Both the position numbers and the translations under genes were made by a program. A stretch of DNA of 64,000 nucleotides from Argopecten irradians (lineage: Eukaryota > Mollusca > Bivalvia > Pectinida > Pectinidae), in assembly GCF_041381155.1 (NCBI RefSeq), contig NC_091134.1, forward strand, positions 69,420,469 to 69,484,468, given 5' to 3'. How positions within the stretch are numbered: position 1 is the stretch's first letter; the number at the start of each line of letters is the position of its first letter. The notes under the pieces were generated by a model. It saw only the letters and a list, made by a program, of their open reading frames with translations. It did not search any database and had not been told where the DNA came from. This document shows, one piece after another, positions 55,927 to 64,000 of the stretch.

Positions 55927-58145
55927 GGTATCAGGACATCTCGGCACTTGGAGACCTCGGCACTTGGGAAAAGAGACACGTCGGCATTTTTCGTAAGTCA
56001 CCTCGGCACAATCCAGGGATGCGCTTTCCATTGGTCACAGGCCCTCTTTCGGAAAATTCAAGAGCTGGGATTACAGGTAACTAAACAAATATTAATCTTT
56101 TATGATTTTGATTATGATGTATATATTGCGTAACGTATTACTATTGCAATTCAAATATAAAGATGCTCCTTCTTACCTGTTATAGTATGATCCATTCAGT
56201 CAAGTTATAGTTATAATGCAATCGTTCTGATTATACATGAGAAATAAACATATTCTTTTCTTTTTCAGAGAGCATACAACGAGCGCAACAGCGTGTTTTC
56301 GTTTCTGCGACAGGTTATGGCGTTAAACTTCTTGCCCCCAGAGCAGATCAGACCAGCCTTCGAGAAGCTTGACAACAACGCCGTTCCAGAGATCCAGGCA
56401 TTTATGGACTATGTGTTCAACACATGGATACGTAGCAGGTACGTTTAAACATCATTAAGCAGATAAATCACTTTATTTTATAGCAAGCTCATACTGTTTT
56501 TTAAATCTTACTATGCAATGAATCTTATTGATTTGAAGGCTTCAGATATCAGGAAAAGAAAAAAGTCTATGTTAATGTCACTTTTTCATTAGATTTGATT
56601 ATAATAACTATATGTATATATATTTTCAGGGTCTTCACAGTATCTGAGTGGAGTGTGTTTGGGAAGGCCATCCGGACAAATAACGATGTTGAGGGGTGGC
56701 ACAACAGACTGAACTCCAGATGTACCACGCGTGGCCAGGTCCCATTCTACCTCCTCATTCAGGAACTCTTCAAGGAGGCCAGCGCCATTCCGCTGCAGGT
56801 GCGACTGGTATCGGAGGGAAAACTGAAGAGGTATCAGAGACGGAGGACCACGGATGGACAGATCAAAGTGTTCCGCTTGTGGAAGTCATACCAACGCCAG
56901 GAGATTTCAACCAGCAGACTTTTGCGAGAGTGTTCGTTTTTACTCTAGTGTGATGTGACAGTGGTGATGTGACATATGATGATGTACGTGACAATGAAGC
57001 AGTGATGAGATGATGATTGATGATATGGTGCTAATTATACTGGTGATTATGGCAATATATTGATTAGATGACATATTGTTTAGATGATGATATATTGATT
57101 AGATGATAATATATTGATAAGATTATTGATTATATGATGAATATGATGTTAAGATGACGATATGGTATCATTATAAGGGTGTTACATTGTGCTAAAAGAA
57201 AGTAATAAAAGAATTTGATACTGATTTTGATGTGGTATGTTTTCATTTTGTAATCAATACATGTTCTCACAACAGAACTATTTCTTGTAAATATATTGGG
57301 ATACATCAACCAGACAAAAGCATATTGAGAAACGTCACATTTTTATCTTATCATGAAAATAACAGAAAAATGATCGAAAATTACTCAAAATATATTAAAT
57401 TAAAAAATAAAAATTATTAAATATAACATACTACAATCATATAGGTAAAAATAGTTGGTTCTCAATACCTGTTTATGTCTGGCATCTGTATGTTCATTAA
57501 AATCTACGATAGCGAGTGTCCATATTGTCGTCCAATTTTCGACATTTTTAGGCCTATATGTTTCTGATAATAACAAGTGATATTTTTGTAACCATGGCTT
57601 CTAATAAAGATATTCTTAAAAACACTATTTAAAGAATAAAAATATCATATCGTATCGGCAATCAAACCGTTATTCCAGTAGGTAGTCTTAGGAAGGACGA
57701 CGAACAAACAATAAAAATGTATTTCGCGAAAACTAAGTAAACAACGGAGAAATATGGACATTCGCTAGATACATCAACAACATTTTGATTACAATTAGTG
57801 TAGTCATATATAAAGTAATATGAATTAAATATGAAAACCCGTTTTTTAAAATAATTTACACCGATCGTCACAGCTGCAGTGCATCTGCACACACGAGTTA
57901 TTCCCCTTTAGCATGACCTATTTCCCAAAATCCAATGAAAATTATACATTCACGGAGAATAATCGTTATTTTCGTATATCAATAGACTATATAATGTTTA
58001 ATAAAAAATAAGTGCCGAACTCTCTTCAAAAGTGCCGAACACTCCAAATGCCGAAAATAAAAGTGCCGAGATTACCAAGTGCCGAATATCAAAGTGCCGA
58101 GGTGACTAAGTGCCGAGGTCTCCAAGTGCCGAGATGCCTATGATT
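55927..58145 (+). mobile_element. MULE (Mutator-like) element with 9-bp target duplication
   Basis: 2219 bp between perfect ATAATAAAC copies (55918-55926 and 58146-58154). The inverted ends include CATCTCGGCACTTGGAGACC and continue as clustered TCGGCACTT units, about three at the left and seven as AGTGCCGA at the right (58010-58137). These are probable transposase sites. The interior has a spliced remnant of a MULE transposase. A 9-bp duplication fits Mutator. A degenerate GAT/TGATGA tract follows the coding part (about 56980-57170). It lies just upstream of RBM28. Confidence 0.88.
56012..56948 (+). pseudogene. MULE transposase, C-terminal three exons
   Basis: Exons about 56012-56076, 56269-56438 and 56630-56948 join in phase with GT/AG introns. 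They read GCAFHWSQALFRKIQELGLQ, RAYNERNSVFSFLRQVMALN and RTNNDVEGWHNRLNSRC. The CAFHWSQ and TNNDVEGWHNRLN motifs are those of the C-terminal half of animal MULE transposases. The N-terminal DNA-binding and first catalytic parts are missing, replaced by the left terminal repeats (a CCAG acceptor lies directly before GGATGCGC). It is therefore a deletion derivative. No stop occurs within the exons until TAG at 56946. Confidence 0.78.
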
Positions 58146-58154
58146 CATAATAAA

Positions 58155-58374
58155 CAATGTCATTTTTGTAATATTTCATTCAAGCTTGCATCCATTATAT
58201 ATATATATATATATATATCGATTAAATAAAAATAGAGCATGTTGTTTAAAGTAAATACCTGATATTTGATTTTATAGTTGGCCTAATAATTTATTAGTTT
58301 ATTTTTCCGCCCATCTCTCCGGATCCGGAGATTACGAGATTACCTCTTCAACACTACTTCCGGTGCTTTTCAAC
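58155..58374 (+). promoter_or_regulatory. RBM28 promoter region
   Basis: About 220 bp between the MULE and the RBM28 ATG. An ETS-type ACTTCCGG is at 58356-58363, directly before the start codon, a common feature of housekeeping promoters. A (TA)n tract lies at 58197-58220. No canonical TATA box was recognised. The MULE right end could influence it. Confidence 0.45.
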
Positions 58375-58516
58375 ATGGCGCACGAAACAACACATGCTCG
58401 AAAGAGCAAGACGTTGTTTTTAAGAAATTTACCATATTCGACCACAAATGAAAAATTAGAAGAAATATTCGGCGATATTGGACCTCTAAAAACATGCTTT
58501 GTAGTAAAACCAAAAG
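58375..58516 (+). CDS. RBM28: RBM28 exon 1
   Basis: Residues 1-47 plus one base; MAHETTHARKSKTLFLRNLP and the RNP2 strand of RRM1. Donor GTAAGA. Confidence 0.9.
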
Positions 58517-61500
58517 GTAAGACTTGTCACTTTGTAAATGCTAGTTGTCTTTAGGCCTACTGATGATCGCTGGAGCCATGACCAGATATGAAGTGTGTAG
58601 CCACGTGTGATGTGTACTACAATAAATAACATCTATGTGATAGGCTAATAACCACCTTCACCTAGTAAATATTATGTCATGGAATAGAGGGATGAAGTAA
58701 AGCTAGAATTGGAAAAAGCGAGAGACTTATGTTTGATTATTCAGAGCATTTTCAAAGATGCTCCACCGCTGACAAATGGTATTTTTTCACTATCAAAACC
58801 AGAAGCACACGATTTAGTATTTTTCTTTAGTTTCAAAAGTTACTTACTTTACACCATTACCACCTAATCCAATAATATTAGATCTCGATATTGAGAAAAT
58901 TCTGATGTGCAATATCGAGATCTAATGCCCGAACCCTATACGAGTCTTCGCAAGTTCCGCCCTCGAATTAGAGCGGAACTTTGACGCTTAATTACCAAGT
59001 GAAAAACTCACCAGAAATTGGCAGAATGTCAAAAAACATGTATAGCGTGAATCAGTAGTTATCCATGAACACATCCTGGTATAAGAATATGTATGACATA
59101 ACATTAATCCAAGGAATAATCACACATTTAAGAGCTGACCCATAGCATCGCTGCATAATCTAGGCTAATTCCTATTCAAATTTTCGTCACTTCCTGTTTA
59201 TCAAATTATAGTACGGTGTATCAAATGGAACGATAATATTAACAGTGGTAACCAAGGTTGTTTATATGCACGGAAACAAGTATTTTTTATTAGTTCTGAT
59301 TGATTCTGGAAATATTTAAATAAATCAATGCATTTTAGTCGAAATACTACAAAATATTTCATAGATAATGATACTTTTACTTTCCGTCACCATTCCGTAA
59401 TTTGTAACAACCGAGTAAAAATGGCGACCAGGTAGACTTACAAATAGTGGTGGGGGTATAGAAATGTCTAAATTCGGTATAACAGTGCAATAGTGACGTT
59501 TTGAATTTTGGATTTAACATGATTTGGGATAATTCTTTCAGGATATAAAAGGTTAGTGTAAACACAACTTGAAATTTAGAATTTATATCGAGCCCATTTC
59601 TGCGCCGTCTGAATCCTGCCTCGATTGTTAGAGGTTAGACACGACGTTATGATCAAAAGTGTCTCGTCGTGCTATACCTCTAACATTGTTGGAGTACATT
59701 ACCACCATTGAACATTTTGAGCTTCTAATTTTACTTAAAGTTAAAAATATGAAAAATAATTAATTGCATCCCAAACCAATTCTGTGGCACTTTATCCTAT
59801 GTGGAATAAAGTACTGATTGCGCATGCACCAAAAGCAAAAAAAAATTATTTAATATTATTTTCTGTGTTAATTAGACATAGATATACACGATTAAACACT
59901 GATTATTGTTCAAATGATGAATATCATTTATGCTCTGTTGGCGGTGGAGCATCTTTAAATTACTAAGGGATACTGTACAAAGAGATCAGGTCGGGGAAAA
60001 ACACCAACTTGTGTATTATACGCAAACTAGCCTATTGTAGCCCAACTGGAATAGAGGGATGAAGTAAAGCTGGAGTTGGAAAAAGCGAGAGACTTATGTT
60101 TGATTATTCAGAGCATTTTTAAATTACTACGGTAAGGGATACTGTACAAAGAGATCAGGTCGGGGAAAAACACCAACTTGAGTATTATGCGCAAACTAGC
60201 CTATTGTAGCCCAATTTGAGTATGGATTTGTTACTAATTATAGACCAAATTGCTGAAATCTCAACTTTTGCTATCCTTTTAAAAATATTGCATTAGTATA
60301 TGCCAATATATAATATTATATATTACTCAAACAGGTAACTGTTACTCAAATGGGTAACTGTTACCTATGCAGGGTTGTGCCCAACCTGATGCCCAAATAA
60401 AGTAAAAACATTTTAAATTTGTGCTGTAGAAGTGTTTGTTACTTAGGAACTTTATGCAACTTTTCTCAAAAAATATTTTTTCAATACTTTTTGACATGCA
60501 AATAAATCTTATTTTTGCATTTGTGTTATATTTCATAGGCAAATAAATGTGATTTGTGAAAATATTTGGGAACAGTTCATTTTAAAGCATATTTATCTAT
60601 TTTTACCCTAATTAGTGACAAATTCATACTCCAATTGGGGTATAATACTCTAGTTTGCATATAAAACTCAAGTTAGTCCCCAATCTGGTAGATAAGCTTA
60701 GGGGATATGGTTGGTGGCAGAATGTTCTACATATACATGTATTCAACGAGTATGAATCAAACTGTGTATTGGCATAGGAGAGTAAGTCGCTTGATCACTG
60801 CTCCTGAATATAGTCGAGCATATATGATTTTCCTGAGCAAACCAAAAGCTCATTCAGTATGGAGTTGGAGTATAGTGGTCTCTACTCTAGCACCAAATGT
60901 AATAGGACAAAAGTAGTAAGCCGTGAGCCAGGATCAAACTTGCGACCTTAGACTTAATAAAATGCTGCGTGTGCTCTACAGACTGCGCTTAAGGGAATAG
61001 ATGTAATTTGAAAGATAAAAGTAGATACTTATATATTATGTATGTCACTCAGTATATACTTATCCTGTTTAGTTCGACCTATCATGAATCATGAGTTTGT
61101 TACACGTTAATGCATGACTGGCTGATTGTTTGTATAGCAGGTTTTATTGGTATATAGTATACAAAGTGATACGAATACCTTCTAGCTTCATGATATGGGG
61201 AATTTCCCTTTAGCTCAGTTAGGCCGGCGTTGGGGGTTTGAGTCCAGCTGGCAGCACACTACTCTCGCCATGTTACATTTGGTGTCAGAGACCACTCAAA
61301 ATGGAAGTGTTGGTAGGCTTCCTTGGAAAGAGAACCTGGGTTTCCATTGATCTGTGTTCGGAGACGCATATTTGAAAGTAGGCGGAATTTTATCAGGTTT
61401 TAGTTGTATATAGTGATATATATACGGTCGCCTTCTAGCTTCGCGCTAGGAGGAATTTCCTTTAGCTCTGTCGGTTTGAGCCCGGCTGTTACATTTGTAT

Positions 61501-64000
61501 TGTACACTAGCTGTCATTGTACATGTGCCTTTGACTGTTTGAGAGGCCTTTAATTAGTAATGATATCATGCATATATATATATATATATGTTGTATCTTT
61601 ATATATACTGCAAATAGCAGTCTGCTATATGTATGTATCTTCTACAGGTGCAGAGAAATGCCGAGGATTTGGCTATGTGGCTTATTCCATGATGTAAGTT
61701 GATCAGCTAGGTTTTATGGTTGTAGTTATTTTCAAATTGAGTTGTTTAATTATAAGTTATATAATATGAATCATGCTCTTGAATGTAAATGATATTTTTT
61801 TAAAACAGATAAACTGATTTGTTGGTGTTAGCCATATCCATTTCTCAAACTGAAGCTTTTGAATTCAGTAAATTAAGCTTGTCATGTAAACTTCTAATGA
61901 TCATTTTAAGATTTTTTTCAGAACAAAGAATATTTGAACTCTTCTTAGGAAGGCTTCATATGTCGATTTATTTTTCATATCTTTTATATTGTTTCATAAA
62001 AGAAACAATATGTACGGTACTGTATTTTGCTGGAGAGGATAATAAATACCATAGATAATACCTTTTCATGATCAGTTATTTAAAATCTATGATCAGGGAA
62101 GATGCTGAAAAAGCCAAGGAGACCATTAAATCTGTAGATGGGAGGAAGATTATGATAGTGTATGCTGAGAGGAAGAAGGAAAACAGAATGAGAATGGAGG
62201 CATATAGCTATAGGAAAGCTCCACATGTCAAAGAGGAAGTGAAAGAGGAAGCTACAGATGAACAAAGCTCTGGTGGCCATGGTGAGAACAGTGAGGAAGA
62301 TGATGATGAGGAGGATGATAACCAAAAAGGTAATATGATGTAGACATTCTCTACAATAGATATTATTATATACTCAGACTGCTATATGAGCATATTTAGT
62401 CAGAATTTAGCTCATACATAGTATAGAGAAGTGTTTATCTGGTAGTTGAGCTTTGATATTCTATGAAATGTCCTGAGATGGTATCTAGGGATGGTGTCCT
62501 GGGATGGTGCCCATGAATGATGTATGGGGATGGTGCCTAGGAAGGGTGTCCTTGTGTCCTGGGATGGTGTCCAGGGATTGTGTCCTGGGATGGTGTCCAG
62601 GGATGGTGTCCTGATGTCCTAGTGTCCAGGGATGATGTCCTGGGATGCTGTCCTTCGATGGTGTCCTTGGATAATGTCCTAGTGTCCAGGGATTATGTCT
62701 GAGGATGGTGTTGTAGGATGATGTCCTTGGGTATTGTCCTGGGATTGTGTCCAGGGATGGTGTCTGGGGATTGTGTCCTGGTGTCTGGGGATTGTGTCCG
62801 GGGATGTTTGGGGATGGTGTTCTGTAGCTGGGGATAGAGTTAACGTTCTGTAGCTGGGAATAGTGTTCTGTAGCTGGGAATAGTGTTCTGTAACTGGGGA
62901 TGGTGTTCTGTAGCTGGGGATGGTGTTCTGTAGCTGGGGATGGTGTTCTGTTGCTGGGGATGGTGTTTTGTTGCTGGGGATGGTGCTGTAAGATGATGTC
63001 TTGGGTAGTGTCCTGGGATATTTATAGAATTACTGATATGGCACAACACTGTGTTAACATTACATCACAATTGTTCATACTACACATCACCTATTATATC
63101 TGAGTAGCTTGTGTTGAATCCTGAATATTTATTTTATACAGAGAAATCTTCTGGAATGGACAAACAACAGATTAAATACCTTTGGTCTAAAACGTTACTG
63201 GTCACTGGCTGGAAGAAGAATACATCATATGATGATGTTGAAAAATACATAACTAAATTGTGAGTTGCCTTAATTATTAATTATAATCAATATCTAAACA
63301 GAAAGCACCAATTCCAATTTATAATAAATTATGAAATCTCAATACATATGATAATTTTCAAACAGGAAGTTCTATTTTAATTTTCAAACAGGAAGTTCTA
63401 TTTTAATTTTCAAACAGGAAGTTCTTTTTTAATTTTCACTGCCCATCATTTTCATCTGATGATGGTGGGCTATTCAAATCGCCTTTTGTCCATGGTCCGT
63501 CCGCCCTTCTGTCCATTAACAATTCTTGTTACCTCTATTTCTCAAAAAGTACTGAAGGGATCTCTCTCAAATTTCATGTGCAGGTTGCCCTAGGACCCTA
63601 CGTGGCATTTACATGGTGAACAAGATGGTCGATAGGCAGCCATCTTGAATTTTTATAGTTGAAGTTTGTTACCACTATTTCTGAGAAAGTGCTGAAGGGA
63701 TCTGTCTCAAATTCTATGTGCATGTTCTCCTAGGACCCTAGTTGTGTATATAGCATTTTGGGACCATTTGGTGGCCTCCATCTTGGATTTTAATAAATCA
63801 AAATTATTTCCCTATTTCTCAGAAAGCACTGAAGCAATCTGTCTCAAATTTTATATGAAAGATGTGTGAAAAGCAGAGAAAAGATCCCTCTGTCAGTCAT
63901 AGATCATTCTTTGGTGGGCGCCAAGATCCCTGGATCTCTTGTATAATTTGATGGTTTGCAATGTGATACCAATCAGCTGTTTGATAATAGTACATGCATG
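58375..64000 (+). CDS. RBM28: RBM28-type nucleolar RNA-binding protein, 5' exons
   Basis: RBM28 (yeast Nop4 relative) is a nucleolar multi-RRM protein for large ribosomal subunit assembly. Exons 58375-58516, 61648-61693, 62097-62329 and 63142-63259 join in phase. RRM1 reads KTLFLRNLPYSTTNEKLEEI, GPLKTCFVVKPKG, then CRGFGYVAYSM, matching the human [20 protein letters not shown] region. Then come DAEKAKETIKSVDGRKIMIV and a Lys/Glu-rich acidic linker (SEEDDDEEDDNQKG). Exon 4 opens RRM2 with SKTLLVTGWKKNTSYDDVEK. The start is ATG 58375 in CAACATGGCG. The gene runs off the right edge, so RRM2-4 and the tail are unseen. Introns hold a MITE, SINEs and a minisatellite. Confidence 0.9.
58754..59956. 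repeat. MITE, AAAGATGCTCCACCGC family, copy 2
   Basis: Inverted ends AAAGATGCTCCACCGCTGAC and GGCGGTGGAGCATCTTT. Without the nested 842 bp it is about 360 bp. Related to 2310-2651. The target duplication is not resolved beyond a T run. It lies in RBM28 intron 1. Confidence 0.82.
58865..59696. mobile_element. Mutator-like non-autonomous element nested in the MITE
   Basis: 832 bp flanked by CATTACCACC on both sides (58855-58864 and 59697-59706), a 10-bp duplication whose unsplit form is seen in the copy near 2393-2402. Imperfect inverted ends TAMTCCAAYAATRTTAGA. Two internal inverted pairs: AGATCTCGATATTG near 58882, and TAGAGGT...ACCTCTA near 59630-59682. No coding capacity. Duplication length suggests Mutator; the family name is an inference. 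Confidence 0.75.
60860..61000 (-). repeat. tRNA-derived SINE, antisense
   Basis: Reading the minus strand: TAAGCGCAGTCTGTAGAGC (A-box type), about 35 bp later AAGTTTGATCCTGGC (B-box type), then TTACATTTGGTGCTAGAGTA. The tail region matches the SINE at 61205. Confidence 0.7.
61205..61375 (+). repeat. tRNA-derived SINE, sense
   Basis: A-box TAGCTCAGTTAGG and B-box GGGTTTGAGTCC, then the shared core GTTACATTTGGTGTCAGAGA. Same family as 60860-61000. Confidence 0.7.
61455..61560 (+). repeat. SINE fragment, third copy
   Basis: TTTAGCTCTGTCGGTTTGAGCCCGGCTGTTACATTT is present with the distance between the A- and B-boxes collapsed (given here only as landmarks GGTTTGAGCCCGG and TGTTACATTTG). A deleted relative of the 61205 copy. 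Confidence 0.5.
61648..61693 (+). CDS. RBM28: RBM28 exon 2
   Basis: A 46-bp exon encoding GAEKCRGFGYVAYSM, the RNP1 motif of RRM1 (RGFGYVAY). Acceptor CTACAG, donor GTAAGT. Identified from the RBM28 motif despite its size. Confidence 0.9.
62097..62329 (+). CDS. RBM28: RBM28 exon 3
   Basis: Residues 63-141: end of RRM1 (MEDAEKAKETIKSVDGRKIM and IVYAERKKENRMR), then the Lys/Glu-rich linker. Confidence 0.9.
62460..63010. repeat. GATGGTGTCC minisatellite in RBM28 intron 3
   Basis: Degenerate short units (GGGATGGTGTCCT, then a TAGCTGGGGATGGTGTTCTG unit of about 20 bp near 62880-62960). Open frames here on both strands are repeats of the array, not genes. Confidence 0.85.
63142..63259 (+). CDS. 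RBM28: RBM28 exon 4
   Basis: Encodes EKSSGMDKQQIKYLWSKTLL and VTGWKKNTSYDDVEKYITK, the start of RRM2. It ends inside a codon at GTGAGT. The rest of the gene is outside or in the last 700 bp, where I saw no further exon. Confidence 0.85.
63350..63436. repeat. 27-bp tandem triplication
   Basis: TTTTCAAACAGGAAGTTCTA repeated three times with a period of 27 bp, in RBM28 intron 4. Confidence 0.9.
63437..63960. repeat. Dispersed tandem-unit repeat, AAAGTACTGAAGGGATCT family
   Basis: Starts with a hairpin CCCATCATTTTCATCTGATG/GATGGTGGGC, then TCCGTCCGCCC. About 2.5 units of roughly 140 bp follow (CTATTTCTCAAAAAGTACTG..., CCTAGGACCCTA, GGCAGCCATCTTG). It ends AAGATCCCTGGATCTCTTG. Related copies at about 33500 and 54300. 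The class is unknown; a Helitron-like non-autonomous origin is one option. Confidence 0.6.

Larger units (their letters stand above)
58681..60224. repeat. Tandem duplication with a filled and an empty site
   Basis: A unit of about 170 bp (TGGAATAGAGGGATGAAGTA through CACCAACTTG and GCCTATTGTAGCCCAA) occurs twice: as 58681-58753 plus 59957-60049, and as 60050-60224. The first copy is split by the MITE at 58754-59956. The second is unsplit (GAGCATTTTTAAATTAC) and shows the pre-insertion sequence. Confidence 0.82.

Noticed and set aside
56595-56953. MULE exon 3 considered as a domesticated host gene
   Set aside because: It lies between perfect 9-bp duplications and inverted repeats, and its 5' exons are missing, so it belongs to the transposon.
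62840-63103. Open frames with PSYRTPSPATEHHPQ-type or VFCSWGW-type repeats
   Set aside because: They are translations of the RBM28 intron 3 minisatellite on either strand.

Overview
The window looks like genomic DNA of a lophotrochozoan animal, most likely a bivalve or other mollusc. It is AT-rich and has long introns with ordinary GT/AG junctions. About half of it is transposon-derived. Three conserved host genes are recognisable from spliced exons. No bacterial, CRISPR or operon signals are present. The mollusc call is an inference from overall repeat character and was not tested by any search.

Host genes: (1) CEP43/FGFR1OP (FOP, centriolar satellite and ciliary-base protein) on the minus strand. 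Its start codon is at 15716 and five coding exons run down to 2032; the gene continues off the left edge. Its first intron is about 12 kb and full of transposons. (2) A KPNA2-type importin alpha on the plus strand, 16508-30437, in ten coding exons that all join in phase to give a 522-residue protein. It is head-to-head with CEP43, with about 0.8 kb between the two start codons. (3) An RBM28-type nucleolar RRM protein on the plus strand, from 58375 off the right edge (four exons seen).

Transposons: CEP43 intron 1 holds an apparently complete hAT element (9138-11732, 8-bp target duplication, 13-bp inverted ends, intact 645-residue transposase) inside a pair of pogo-like ends (4726 and 12916). 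KPNA2 intron 4 holds a Tc1-like element with inverted ends of about 120 bp, a TA-flanked 5-kb inverted pair, a decayed piggyBac with another TA element inside it, and a perfect foldback. A second piggyBac-like element sits exactly at a TTAA within a 59-bp minisatellite just downstream of KPNA2. Between KPNA2 and RBM28 is a nest. LINE-A (39186-51167) contains the antisense LINE-B and a young element with 560-bp terminal direct repeats that encodes a zinc-knuckle/coiled-coil protein. Further right is a MULE with a 9-bp target duplication and a spliced transposase gene, just upstream of RBM28. RBM28 intron 1 holds a MITE carrying a second 9-10 bp TSD element, plus tRNA-derived SINEs.

The most unusual signals are these. 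Two unrelated LINEs carry target-site duplications of about 310 and 348 bp, far longer than usual. LINE-A has ORF1 and ORF2 in one frame separated by a single TAG. Two intronic foldbacks of nearly equal length share their ends and a 13-bp core but have largely different arms. The terminal-direct-repeat element has ends that are not TG...CA. Assembly error must be excluded for the long duplications.
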